Assembly (NCBI GenBank): GCA_963576725.1
Contig: OY755238.1
Span: 25,767,334 to 25,831,333, forward strand
Length of the DNA: 64,000 nt
Direction of reading: 5' to 3'
Source of the DNA: Azorinus chamasolen
Lineage: Eukaryota; Mollusca; Bivalvia; Cardiida; Solecurtidae
Shown here one piece after another: positions 30,660 to 41,962 of the stretch; the first letter of the stretch is position 1, and the number at the start of each line of letters is the position of its first letter. A program made the position numbers and the translations under genes. Below the pieces are notes generated by a model that was given only the letters and a program-made list of their open reading frames with translations, made no database searches and was not told where the DNA came from.

Positions 30660-31880
30660 CATGTTTTACGCAGCCATTTTGCGCTTGCGTAAAACCTCGC
30701 TTGTATCTGAATTAAATTGGATTAAAAATTTGCAAATACCGTTTCGGTTAAGCTTAAATATTTACCAGACTGGAAACATTTCAAAAGATCCAGATATAGA
30801 CATTTAATCAATTTTTTTCTGTAAGGAAACGCAAATCTTGAGCACGTGGAATTCGTAAAAATGGTAATATTAAACGAAGATCTCGTATGAAAATGACTAT
30901 TCTTGATCTAAATACTTTACGTCTAACTTCTGGTAAACATGCCATGTGCTTTCTCGACTTTTCTCCTTATCCAAAATCTTCATTAAAAGAAATTGACAAG
31001 CAAGCCAATAAAATCATGTTAAGATCAGATCATCTCATAGGAACGGCTAGTTTGATACAGAGCTTTACTCTACACGCTCTCAGATCACACATTGACAAAT
31101 TATCTGAACACCAAAGATTCCTTTTGCAAATTCCTTTTATTGATAAAGGTATTGACGTTATTGACCTCCAAAGTATATCCAAAGACAAAAATTGTAATTG
31201 ACACTATTCCTAAATACTTTAAAATACAGACCACCTATTATCTGTTACAAATACAAACCCGTCAGAAATAACGAAAGTGTCGCCGACCTTAATTGTCACC
31301 CCAACACATTTAAGCGGGGCGACTATATGGGCTTACGGGGGTTTGTTTGGCTCATGGTAGGAGCAGTCGTTTCTGTAACGTTGAGGAAAGGAAAGTTTAC
31401 TTGATTGGGCAATGCAGATTACTTATACTGATCAATTAATAGTATGAATACCATATCATAGGTGTTGAAATAAAAAGAAGTATCTTTTTGTATTGTTGCA
31501 TTAAGAAATGAATACATTATTAATACTAATCCTCTCGAATTTCCGGTGCAATAGTCCTGTCACAAGTGTTAAGGACGAGGTTGGGTACCCGTAAACCAGG
31601 TTTAAGTCCCCCAGTAGCTTATTTTGGTTGCTGGCCGTTCCAAGGCGACACTCCTGCTTTCAGCCTACGGTCAATTTTGTTGTTTAATATGCTTAATGTT
31701 TAATGTGTTTCGTCTTGATATGCGTCCTGTTGTGTTTTGTCTTGTGGCTTTACCGTTTCTTGTTAGATTGTGTTTGGTGCGGTGTCATTTCGTGTGTGGC
31801 TCTCCCTGTTTGACTATTTTTCCATGTTGTGGAAATATTTCTGTAAATGCACATTCCAATGTATTGTTTTTGGTTTAATG
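30660..31880 (+). pseudogene. Penelope-like retroelement remnant, 5' coding part joined to 3' untranslated part
   Basis: A 104-codon frame at 30887-31201, then, after a frame change, YRPPIICYKYKPVRN, matches my memory of the N-terminal region of Penelope-like proteins in marine invertebrates (P-PII-Y-Y motif). The reverse transcriptase part is missing. From about 31570 the sequence (AAACCAGGTTTAAGTCCCCC, GCCGTTCCAAGGCGACACTC) is homologous to 38210-38300, the 3' part of the second copy. Several stops and frameshifts make it dead. Confidence 0.6.
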
Positions 31881-31884
31881 CTGA

Positions 31885-32097
31885 TTTCAAGTAACGTATA
31901 TTGTATTTAAAAGTTTGGCCCAGTTAATAGTAAATATCCTACAAATAAACGTTTTAGTTTATTGTCACCCCACATCACCCATTTTCAAACAATTTGCAGC
32001 CAGTCCGATATCGATAACTTCGCACGGAGATCACTCTGTAACAATTTTTTTTTTGCTTTACAATTTCGAAACAGAAAGAAATAATGCCTGTTGTTAT
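31885..32097. other. Nothing recognised
   Basis: Short spacer between the retroelement remnant and the large palindrome; an A/T-rich tract with a run of Ts at 32045. Confidence 0.4.
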
Positions 32098-32139
32098 CAA
32101 AGGTGCCCGACGCATGCTTGGACTCATCCATGCCTTCCC

Positions 32140-32160
32140 CCCCCCCCCCCCCCCCCCCCC
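32140..32160. repeat. C run
   Basis: About 21 consecutive C; paired position in the other palindrome arm is a G run at 33905-33919. Confidence 0.95.
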
Positions 32161-32305
32161 AAAAGAATTTATTTTTTTTAAATGTGATCGAAGTATGTTA
32201 AACTGGCCTAAAAGTATCTATTTGAACCTTAAACCACTCCGAAAAACGAGAAAAACACGACCCGGAAAAAATTTCCTATCGGGTCTATATATGTATTGAA
32301 AGGTA

Positions 32306-32804
32306 CACGGATACGATACTTTGTTGTTCGGTAAATTAGAATTGAGTGATGATGACAATAAAACACTTTTTTCTGCCGTGCATGCTTACATTAAACAAAC
32401 TGGGAGATTTTAATTTAAATTTGAATCTTTACCATAAATGTGTCTTTCTTAATTTATGTATTCAACATCAAATGCTTTAGTCGTCTGATCATTTGCTTGA
32501 TTCAATGATAGTTTTTATACTCTGTCTTTCTCTCTAACATGCAACTTCTCTTTCTCTTACACTCCCCTATTCTCCTCTTTATCCTTTGTCTGTCATTCTC
32601 CTACACATTCTTTCTCGTTTTCATTTTTTTTCACTTTGTTTTGTTATGTGCTTACTAGCTGTATGTCATGTAGAAATCGCCATTGCATTTTGATTGTACA
32701 CAGTTTTGTAGGGGGAGGGTCGAAACTAACGTTGTCAGAACTTGTGACCCAACCCCATTTCCAATATATGTATAGAATGGAAATAAAATATGTTTAAACT
32801 AAAT
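32306..32804 (+). mobile_element. 5'-truncated LINE with 12-bp target duplication
   Basis: 499 bp flanked by TATTGAAAGGTA at 32294-32305 and 32805-32816. The right arm of the palindrome has the uninterrupted sequence. Frame from 32315 reads DTLLFGKLELSDDDNKTLFS then AVHAYIKQTGRF stop, like the extreme C-terminus of LINE reverse-transcriptase proteins (L2/CR1-like by memory). The rest is 3' untranslated, ending AATAAAATATGTTTAAAC. Confidence 0.8.
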
Positions 32805-33829
32805 TATTGAAAGGTAACTAACTACGACAGATCAGCGGCGGAAAATACAACAGTCATGTTTTTCAAAGTCTTACAGCAAAGCCAATTCAACACCGATTTC
32901 AATCAGTTTGGTCTTGATCCGTTCCAAATTCCATATGCTAAGCGGCACAATTAGTGCTTTCCTTAAATATTGCTCCGTCTTGTCGCTGCAAGACCGCGAA
33001 TTTGAAAAAACGCTAGAGCGAAACGATGTGACTCCCGCCAGGATGCATAGAAGTATATAGGGGGATCTGTATTCGTTAATCTTTTCAACAAAAACGCGAA
33101 TTATGGTTAAACACTATCTAAAAACATTAAACTCGCCGCAATTAAAACGGTGCTTACTATTTCCAGTCAGCTACGAGGCGCCAGTTTTCTTTCTCCAACT
33201 TTCCTTTTGAACGGATGCGACCATTTTGCTGTGACCCGGCTCACAAACTATTCGATATGCGAATTGACTACTACTTCCGGGCCACAGCGATTTGGCCACC
33301 TCCGTTCAAAACGAAAGTAGGAGAAAGAAAACTGGCGTCTCATAGCAGACTACAAATAGCCAGCACCGTTTTAACTGCGGTAAGTTGAATGTTTTTCGAA
33401 TGTGTTTCAGCATAATTCGCGTTTTTGCTGAAAAGTTTAACGAATACAGATCCCCCTACATACTTCTATGCATCCATGCGGGAGTCACATCGTTTCGCTC
33501 TAGCGTATTTTCAATTCGCGGTCTTGCAGCGACAAGACGGGGCAATATTTAAGGAAAGTACTAACTGTGCCGCTTAGCATATGGAATTTGGAACGGATCA
33601 AGACCAAAATGATTAAAATCGGTGTTGAATTGGCTTTGCTGTAAGACTTTGAAAAACATGACTGTTGTATTTTCCGCAGCTGATCTGTCGTAGTTAGATA
33701 CCTTTCAATACATATATAGACCCGATAGGAATTTTTTTCCGGGTCGTGTTTTTCTTGTTTTTCGGAGTGGTTTAAGGTTCAAATAGATACTTTTAGGCTA
33801 GTTTAACATACTTCGATCACATTTTTTTT

Positions 33830-33832
33830 ATT

Positions 33833-33880
<48 letters not shown>

Positions 33881-33900
33881 TTTTTTATTTTTTATTTTTT
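33830..33900. repeat. (TTTA)n microsatellite
   Basis: About 15 TTTA units inside the right palindrome arm, absent from the left arm. Confidence 0.95.
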
Positions 33901-34176
33901 ATTTGGGGGGGGGGGGGGGTCCATGGGTGAGTCCAAGCATGCGTCGAGCACCTTTGGTAGTTATTGAATACTTCGTGAATTGTGTTTTTTCTAACCAAAC
34001 TGTGATCGGATTGTCCTTCATAAATTGACTTGCTGCTATAGATGACCACATTGAGTCACTAGTTGAACGACTGGTCGAAATTAATCTAAAAATAGAACAT
34101 AAATCAAAGTACTGAAGGCGTTTGTCTGGGACTCGTTTTTCTTAACAGAATGACTTGTGCTTATGGGTTAATTGCG

Positions 34177-34672
34177 TCAACCCTTCTCTGTTGCATGTTC
34201 ACGTAAGAAATAATGACACAATGAATATTTATTAGCTTAACCCTTCGCTTGCTAATCGCGTCAATATACCTACCTGTAAATAGTGAAGACCCAGATGAGA
34301 CAGCTCCTGCAGGAGCTGTCTCATCAGGGTCTGCACTATTTACAAGCTGATTGTGCAACCAATGCACTCCACAGCAGTGAATGCACAGCACAATACGTGT
34401 ACATAGTGAAGATATATGTAATTATACAACAGGATATGGGAAAAGAAGGAGAAATGTATTTTAAAATTCAGCAAGCGAAGGGTTAAGTGTTTATACTGAC
34501 AGGACTATTTTGGTATTGGTAGAAACTAGAGTCGAGCCTATTGTAATTTCATAAGCAAACAGAGAAGATATTGATGAGATGTTCGGCTCCTCTACGAGCT
34601 GTCTGATCAGGGTCTACTCCATTTGAAATGCGTGAAAACACATTTACATGAGGGAAATGATAGCTGTTCATC
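34177..34672. mobile_element. Family A MITE interrupted by family D
   Basis: TCAACCCTTCTCTGTTGCAT...TATTTATTAGC | D | GTGTTTATACTGACAGG...AAACAGAGAAGATATTGATG, apex GGCTCCTCTACGAGCTG, CATGAGGGAAATGATA. Confidence 0.85.
34237..34486. mobile_element. Family D MITE nested in A, reverse orientation
   Basis: 250 bp, TTAACCCTTCGCTTGCTAAT to AGCAAGCGAAGGGTTAA; apex CAGCTCCTGCAGGAGCTG. Confidence 0.92.
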
Positions 34673-34679
34673 AGAACGT

Positions 34680-35434
34680 TTGTTTATTGCTAATTTTACA
34701 GAGGAGGGGAAGTATTTGTTCGATAGACGGATAAATTTATTTCAATATTGTGCAAGTAAATTTAAATTAGATTAAATTAAAATATTTCTTTCTTAGGGAG
34801 TGACCTCCGTTAAACAGGTAATGTCCTTTCTGCTATTCCAGGAAAATTAAACTATTTATTAACACGAGATACTGAAATATTCACGAAACCAGAGTACAGT
34901 TTACTTTATAAAAATACAATATTTGTAATTTCGAAACATGTGATTTAATGAATAGAAATTGTATAAAGACTTGAATAATAACGCATAAAGATGACGGGAA
35001 TAAATAAAGTTTTAATAATAAAGCCACTATCTCGATTCAAACAGACACTTTAATTTCACTTTTAATTTCATTCATTCTCAATGCTATTTAAAAATATTAT
35101 TTTCACACTGCTGTTGTTTACTGATAATTACATTCAATATCTATAGACTTTCCTTTAAATTGGAACCAACACTAAATTCGTCGAAACCTCAATCAGTGAT
35201 AAATCTGCATGGATTCTTTTAAACCAACTAAGTGATCAGAGTCAGGTTAGTATTTTTATCTACATAATATTAATTTACTTGTCAACAGCTGAAGTTACCA
35301 GACACAATACTTAGACAATAGTTCTAAAGGTAACACAAATAGCTGGTTCATATTACACTTCCACGTCTTCATACTCGAATACACAGATACAATGAAGAAA
35401 ATATTCCAAAAAGGAAATTATTATGATACATAAA
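34680..35434. other. Nothing recognised
   Basis: About 750 bp, AT-rich, without visible repeats, hairpins or frames. Confidence 0.5.
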
Positions 35435-35642
35435 TACAGTTAAATCTCGATTATTCGAACACTAAAATTCGTATTATCATCGATCTTTAAGACAGGTGGC
35501 AGCTTAATGCATGGTGAAAGTCATGCAGAAAGCTCCTCTAGGAGCTTTCTGCATGACTTTCACCATGCATTAAGCAGCCACCTGCCTATAAGGATCTAAA
35601 TTCGTATAAACAGAAAATTCGAATAATCGAGATTTTACTGTA
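35435..35642. mobile_element. Family T6 TA foldback MITE
   Basis: TACAGTTAAATCTCGATTAT to GAATAATCGAGATTTTACTGTA region; ends unlike T1-T5. The interior (CAGGTGGCAGCTTAATGCAT, apex AAAGCTCCTCTAGGAGCTTT) is that of T3. Inner arms about 60 bp, essentially perfect. Confidence 0.9.
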
Positions 35643-35791
35643 CTTGAATAGCTTTGATCTATTATTTCGACCATTAAGGGCCTTTTTCAAAGAGTATCAT
35701 GACTAGCTCTGATCTTATAGTTCGACCACTATATATAATATAATATATATAATTATATATCTATAAATAATAGATCAGAGCTATTCAAGTA
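35641..35791. mobile_element. Short foldback with 26-bp inverted ends
   Basis: TACTTGAATAGCTTTGATCT(ATTATT) at left and its inverse (AATAATAG)ATCAGAGCTATTCAAGTA at right, loop rich in TATA. It begins on the last TA of the T6 copy. No other copy in window. Confidence 0.7.
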
Positions 35792-35852
35792 TTTATGTTC
35801 AGTACTATGCGATCTCTGATGCTTCTCAATACTATTCTTGTATTAATTATAA

Positions 35853-36061
35853 TACAGTAAAACCCCGCTAATGCGACCACTTAATGAATAAACATGTGTG
35901 CCTTTATAAGCAGGTGGTTGCTTAATGTAGGGCAAAAGTAATGCAGAAAGCTCCTCTAGGAGCTTTCTGCATTACTTTTGTCCTGCATTAAGCTACCAAC
36001 TGCATCATGCACCCAGAATTATACCTCTTTTAGGTGGTCGCATTAGCGGAACTTTACTGTA
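35853..36061. mobile_element. Family T1 MITE, reverse orientation
   Basis: TACAGTAAAACCCCGCTAAT to TTAGCGGAACTTTACTGTA; apex AAAGCTCCTCTAGGAGCTTT, long perfect stem. Confidence 0.9.
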
Positions 36062-36071
36062 TACCGGATAA

Positions 36072-38430
36072 TTGAGATTGCGCCACCTCAAAAGTTTGCT
36101 ATTCCCCGGCTGGTCATGTGATTCTGGTAACTTCGAGATAATTAAAGATAAACTTCCACGATCTCTTCTGAATAAAGCTCCCAAATATCGACAGATGTTA
36201 ACTCTTGTCGAGATCAGATTGCTGAAGCTTTATAAAAGTTCAGTACTAACTGGTGTCGTAGAGAACATGTTGAGTCTAATATTCTTTCAAATTGAAAACT
36301 AATTTTTGATATAATTGGGAAAAGGCATTTCATTGTATATCTCAAATGAACACCTTCTTCCATCTAAACCTAGAATTTCTTTTAGACATCTTAAAAAGGG
36401 TTTACAGGATTTCCATCCAAAATACGTCTTTGTTCCTGCTGATAAGTGATCGAATAATGTCATTATTATTTGACGATAACATTATATCGATGTCTTGAGG
36501 CAGGGAATTTTTAATACCAAATCATACATTTCAGTTACTACTGACCGTCGTTTCAGACCATGTCAAAAAGTGTGAATAACTTTGATCAGATATTAAAATT
36601 ACTCAAAATAAAATTCCTATAATGTATTGGTTACCATAACTACATAAAACCATATAAAGCGCGTTTCATTGCGAATTCTAGCTCTTGTACAACTACTAAA
36701 GTGTCTAAACTTTTGACTTCTTGTTTAACGAAGATAAAAGAACATGTAAAATTCTATTGTGATAAGCCATGAAGATTTGGGAATACATGTATATCTCTAT
36801 TTTGGTCTATAAAAATCTCTTCAGACGTCTTAAAGAAACTAAAGAACAAAATGTTTCTTGCATCCACTGTAAGCACATACGATTTTTCTACTTTGCACAC
36901 AACCCTTCCTCATGATTTAATTAAAAATAAACTTACTAACTTAATCCAGAAACTATTTGCCCGAGAAAAAAACATAAGTTCTGTCATGTAATGCTGAAAT
37001 AGTTTTCTTTACCGACGAGCCAATGAAATATTACACCAATTGTACTTGCTCAGAAGTTTGCGAATTACTAAACTTTCTTCTGGATAACACATTTATACGT
37101 TATAAGGATTCTATATATGTATACCGTTAGGTGATTGGTACTCCTATGGGTACGAATTGTGCACAACTGGTTGCTGATTTGCTTTTGTACTGCTATGAGA
37201 GAGATTTCATGTTAAGTTTGAACCCTCAATCACTATAAGATGTCATCAATGTAACTTCTCGATATTTGGATGATATTTTTAAGTTAGGCAACACTTTCTT
37301 TGATGTTTAGATTCCTACCAATTACCCAAAAGAACTCAAATTGAATAAAGCTAACACTTCCAATACGTATACAGCTTTTCTTGATCTAGACCTTGAAATT
37401 GACAATGGAATGATTTCTTCTAAAATTATGACAAGAGACGATTTTGATTTTAATATTGTAAATGTCCCTCATCGTGACGGGGATGTTCCCTATGCCCCAT
37501 CTAACGGGGTTTATATATCTCAACTTATTCGTTACGCTAGAGCTTGTTATTCTGTTGACGATTTTAATAGTCCAAATCTCATTTTAACTGACAAACTGCT
37601 CAAGCAAGCATATAGCTATCATAACTAAGAAAAATATACTTTAAATTTAATTATCTAAATCTCTCACTTATTGACAAGTACAAATATAATCTTAAGGCGC
37701 TCATGCGACACGGTATTTCACATTCTGAATGTTATGGTGAAGTGATTTACAAACTTCGTAAAATTATTCGACATACCCATTTTCTCACTTTGTTCGTCAA
37801 ATATGTTAAAAATCATTTAAAAAGGATATATTCCTATACTACTACAACCTACTGCATGTCTGCTTGTGAACCCTTTTACAACAATAACGTTTTCCCCTTT
37901 TCAATACGACGACAAGAAAAGTTTAGTACTCTATGGTGACGACCTCCTAAATCCGGAAACGGAAGGAGGACGTCGGAATTTTTGTACTATCTCGTATTTG
38001 TCGTACCCTTTATTACTTTTCTACAGTTACTCTGTTTGCAGCTCAATCATTGAGTACACTAGCGATAGGTGGATACAGTTTTATTTCACTTAAACGTGGT
38101 TTTGTTTTACATGCACTTTACCACTGTATTTGCCATCGCCGTTGTTGTAGATTAGTTGGAGAGGGGCAACGTTTATTTACACTATTTGTCTTTTAGGGTG
38201 GGGATGGAATAAGTGTGAGGTTGGGTGTCCCCTAAAACGCTTTAAACCCCCAGTGATTATTGTCAGTGACCGTTCCAAGGTGGTACTTCCATCTTCCCCC
38301 TATTGTTTGTCTGCTTTGTCTTTGTGTGCCTCTTTGTGTTTTGATAGTTATGTACATTTGCTGTGTTTTCTTGTTGTGGTGCTGTTCGGGCGGCTGTTTG
38401 GTTTGTATGTGGTGTTTCATGAATGACTCA
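36072..38430 (+). pseudogene. Penelope-like retroelement remnant with reverse transcriptase
   Basis: Decayed reverse transcriptase, read by joining frames: HLKKGLQDFHPKYVFVPADK (36391-36449), KARFIANSSSCTTTKVSKLL (36656-36715), STYDFSTLHTTLPHD (36869 on), RY at the LLDNTFI block (37080s), GTPMGTNCAQLVADLL (37136 on) and the catalytic YLDDI (37264). A 95-codon frame follows (37341-37628; FLDLDLEI, GVYISQLIRYARACY) and ALMRHGISHSECYGEVIYKL. Stops and frameshifts interrupt every block. The downstream 3' part (to about 38430) matches 31570-31800. I assign it to Penelope-like elements from memory of these motifs; no endonuclease domain is visible. Confidence 0.72.
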
Positions 38431-39454
38431 TATTAATTTTGTTCATTCATTAGAATCTTCAGTGACGGCTTCATATACATATGTAAAGAACATATATCGT
38501 TGGGTTTTGACTGATCGAGTATTGCACTCATTAAGGTAAACAACTACCGAATATACTAGCCATAGTAATGTCCCCTTTTTAACTTAGATTATTCATTTTT
38601 GGTTAAGTTTTATCTTAAGGTCCATGTGTCAGAAACTGTCAAATATATTTGGTTCAAATTTTATCGTTTTGATCTGACGTTTCAAACCTTAATGAACATG
38701 ATATTTTTGCTTCTTTGCTACAAACAGTAACAGCTATATTCTAGTAGCTGCAGTTGGTTTGCTTAAACCTGTTTGACATTTCAGACATATAGATACTGAA
38801 TAACACACTAGTCAACAGGAAGTTTGCCTTTCTGAACTTGTCTGTCTTTTAAAACGCAAACAGTACTGGTCACTACACACACATTCAAACGCTGCTCAGG
38901 GCTTCATGCATGAGGACTTTTGTTATCATGGTGTTTTCCCAATTCATTGCTGAACTTTTCCAATAAATGTTTTACAGAAAATGCAACTACCTTGTACTTA
39001 TCTCGATCATTCCTCTACTCAGAGTTCAGGATAAGCATGCCCTATTAAATTATTCTTCAAATAACTTAATAACTTATTCAACAATCTCTATGGTGTAACC
39101 AATTAAATAAACCTTTATACAAATTATCTCACCATAGCAAGGGTTTGGTTTCACTTTAGTGAAGATGTTATAACAGTTTTACAATAATTACAGATATCAA
39201 TCCCTTACTCCATGAATATTCATGTAAATTATAATACCAGCATGGATATCAATTAGATAATATATGCTCAGTGAAAGACATGACATGTCCCAAAAGCCAA
39301 GAGCATGAGCTCTCATTTCCATTGTAGTCCTTTGTGCTGGAAGCATAACACAGACAGGTATTTATTTATCTAATAAAAACTTATATAATATCGCATATCA
39401 TAAGAATATATTTTCAAATGAAGCTATTACAGGAGGTACAGTGGCTATATTCAG
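38430..39454. other. Nothing recognised except one A tail fragment
   Basis: CTCCATGAATATTCATGTAA to CATGGATATCAATTAG at 39208-39256 is a family A tail. The remainder shows no repeat or gene signal. Confidence 0.45.
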
Positions 39455-39612
39455 AGCAACAGATATATGTGTATACTCAAATACTAAAATCGTCATTTCT
39501 CCTCCAAATCCAATGCTGTGACCACTCTTAAATAGTGGTCACAACATAGAGTTTGGTGGAGAAATGAAGAAGTTGTTCTTGAAAATGTTTAATTTACGCA
39601 TCTTAACTGGAC
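39455..39612. mobile_element. Family Q hairpin, apex shortened
   Basis: ATTTCTCCTCCAAATCCAAT, TGTGACCACTCTTAAATAGT directly paired with GGTCACAACATAGAGTTTGG; flanks AATACTAAAATCGTC and TTCTTGAAAATGTTTAAT. Confidence 0.75.
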
Positions 39613-39839
39613 CTGTATTTCATGTATTTTATAAATGTGCTTATATGTATATAAACTGTACATAACCACTCACGGAGAAGAACATTGCAACAACGTAATT
39701 TTATAAAATAAAAGCAACTTCCTAAGCCTAAACAACGTAAACATCAGTTAGGCTACATTTAACTTTCAGCCTGGTGAGCAAACATTTGTTGTTGAAATTA
39801 TCACCGACGTCAGCTGTCACAGTTGATTTATCTTGTATT

Positions 39840-39935
39840 TCTGTTCAACAACACTGCCAGAATATCAAACAATATGGATCCTAATGAGCCGCAGAGTAGC
39901 TCGGTGTCTCATCTGAATTTATACAGTTTGCACAC
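39840..39935. mobile_element. Family C/E core
   Basis: ATCAAACAATATGGATCCTA, GCAGAGTAGCTCGGTGTCTC, ATACAGTTTGCACACG. Confidence 0.55.
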
Positions 39936-39958
39936 GCACTCAGCAGGCTATATTCTAG

Positions 39959-40169
39959 AAACCGTAAAACCCCTCTAATTCGACCACCAAAAAAGAGGCA
40001 TAATTATGTCTGGCAGAGGCAGGTGGTAGCTTAATGCAGGACGAAACTTATGCAGAAAGCTCATATATGAGCTTTCTGCATTACTTTCGTTCTACATTAA
40101 GCAACCACCTGCTAATAAAGACATCTATGGTTATTCTTTAAGTGGTCGCATTAGAGGGGTTCTACTGCA
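39959..40169. mobile_element. Family T1 MITE
   Basis: AACCGTAAAACCCCTCTAAT to GAGGGGTTCTACTGCA; apex AAAGCTCATATATGAGCTTT, a compensated change on both arms. Confidence 0.88.
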
Positions 40170-40242
40170 TTTCCTATAAATGTTTTTCACGGTGGCTGCT
40201 TTGAATATTTTAAACTTGTTTACCTATTCCACACTGAACTGT

Positions 40243-40641
40243 CAGAGTAGAACCTTCCTAAGCGGACATTCATTTATGGAACAGAGGAATATTACAAAAG
40301 CAAGTAGTTGGTTAATGCAGGGCAAAAGCAATGAAGAAAGCTCCTATAGGATGCATTACTTTTGATTTGCATTAACATTTCATCTGCCTTACAGACCCAT
40401 AATTAGACCTCTTTTTGAATTCCGCTTAACCCATTACCTCATAGGTTATATTTAGACCCAACCCCCAACTAGAAAAAGGAAAAGTTTCGAATTTTGTAGT
40501 TTAAAACCATTGTTATAGATAGAGAATTTGCTCCTAATGGCGCAAATGCTCTATTTATCACAATGGTTTCAACATATGACTTTTGCAGAGGCGTCAAAAG
40601 GCGTCAATATGAGAGAATGAGTTAATACAGGTTATACTGTA
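40243..40641. mobile_element. Family T4 MITE interrupted by family B
   Basis: CAGAGTAGAACCTTCCTAAG...TAGACCTCTTTTTGAATTCC then GC | B | TACAGGTTATACTGTA. The B element occupies the TTAA in the T4 end motif CGCTTAATACAGG. Confidence 0.82.
40426..40625. mobile_element. Family B MITE nested in T4
   Basis: TTAACCCATTACCTCATAGG to GAGAGAATGAGTTAA, reverse orientation; apex TTTGCTCCTAATGGCGCAAA. Confidence 0.88.
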
Positions 40642-40664
40642 GTCAATCACACTGGCAGAGTCCA

Positions 40665-40813
40665 CAAAATACGAAAGGGTAAACTTTTTCGAGAGAAGTG
40701 TCAATGACAAACATTGCAGACCCTGATCAGACAGCTCCGCCAGGAGTCCTCTGGACTAGATCTACACTGTTTGCAAATGATCGTGTACTCGTTTCCCGCA
40801 TTTACATGGTTAA
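40665..40813. mobile_element. Family A2 MITE
   Basis: CAAACATTGCAGACCCTGAT, apex CAGCTCCGCCAGGAG, CTACACTGTTTGCAAATGAT, CTCGTTTCCCGCATTTACAT and GGTTAA. Confidence 0.7.
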
Positions 40814-40989
40814 TGTTAGTCACTTCTGTTAGAAAACAATTACAAAGTATCTGGATCCAACCTATTTACAAATGTCACACATGTCACACACATGTCACGC
40901 TTAGCAGGCGAAATGTTGGAGGCCATCGCTTGCAAGGTTTTAGTGCATTGGACTTGAACATCTTTACGGTATTGAAACATTAATCGAAC

Positions 40990-41383
40990 AATGACTTATC
41001 AAAGAAATGATTCGGCCATGGGACGAACAGACAAATAACAAAAGATCAATAGTGACTCTAAGATACATGCCCGATGTGGTTGATTTAATAGCTGTCAGTA
41101 CAAGTTATACTCAAATTTCAATGTGACCTAAGTTTGTATTTCGAAACAAAGAACAACAATGGACTCTGCAGCACACATATGACCAAACCCAGGTCACGAG
41201 GTTATGTCACTGTGATTTGTTCGTGTATCATGATTGCTATAAGCATACGATGTACGTTTTATGCAATTGAATTGAATAAAGAATTAGATAACATGTCCTT
41301 ATCACATGAAAGCACATCCATATTCATTGACATAGGTACAATGCGTAACATCAAAACGTTTTGGTTTTTTTAAACAAAACTCA
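40990..41383. other. Nothing recognised
   Basis: A 79-codon plus-strand frame at 41134 includes a hydrophobic segment (VTVICSCIMIAISI), but has no splice context or family likeness. Confidence 0.4.
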
Positions 41384-41515
41384 TCTATTTCTCCACCAGA
41401 CCCTATAACGGAACTACTTTTTAGAGTCGTCTTAAAGGACTAATTTTGTAGATCAAGAACATATGCAACTTATCAAAGTCTACTCAAATATCCGCATTAA
41501 TCGGTCTGGTTTACT
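41384..41515. mobile_element. Family Q fragment
   Basis: ATTTCTCCACCAGACCCTAT, TTTTTAGAGTCGTCTTAAAG; right arm lost. Confidence 0.5.
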
Positions 41516-41528
41516 AAAAAAATCAAAT

Positions 41529-41707
41529 TACAGTAAAAAGCCCCAGACGCGACCATCAAATATGTCTATCTTTTGGGTTTAAAGGCAGATGGTAGCTGAA
41601 TACAGGCAGAAAGTTATACAGAAAGCTCCTGCATTAAGCATCCACCTGCTGATATTGACACCTGTGTTTATTCATACGGTGACCGTTTTGGAGACAGTTA
41701 AAGTATA
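41529..41707. mobile_element. Family T1 MITE, decayed
   Basis: TACAGTAAAAAGCCCCAGAC start; GGTAGCTGAATACAGG; AAAGCTCCTGCATTAAGC, where most of the right inner arm is deleted. Confidence 0.65.
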
Positions 41708-41962
41708 TTGACCTTTCACGGACTAGTATGAGTTTCTATAAAACCAGTTTGATACAGCCACCTTTAGTCACATTGTCTCCAAAAATATGTATTTCTGTCA
41801 GTCATAGTAACCTATTTTAAATTGCAACGAACATCATTATCCTGCTAAAGATATGTTTAGAGGCATTTTCAAACAAGTTTGACTCATTTATTTCGCTTCC
41901 TGATCTTCAATATAACGCGTTGCATGACCACAAACCAGTATATCGATACAAAGTTTAAACTT

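Larger units (their letters stand above)
32098..33956. repeat. Large foldback: ~0.65-kb inverted arms around a 37-bp spacer
   Basis: The left arm begins CAAAGGTGCCCGACGCATGC and the right arm ends GCATGCGTCGAGCACCTTTG. The arms close at GCTGTGACCCGG (to 33239) and CCGGGCCACAGC (from 33277). Without insertions they are about 630 and 680 bp, with small differences. The left arm is split by a LINE end (32306-32804). A C run sits in the left arm, a G run and a TTTA array in the right. No coding capacity or known transposon ends. Confidence 0.9.

Noticed and set aside
32098..33956. Palindrome as an assembly artefact
   Set aside because: The arms differ by point changes, a one-sided LINE insertion and a one-sided TTTA array, which an artefactual fold would not show.
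41134..41373. Possible membrane-protein exon
   Set aside because: One hydrophobic stretch only; no consistent splice sites and no homologous-looking motif.
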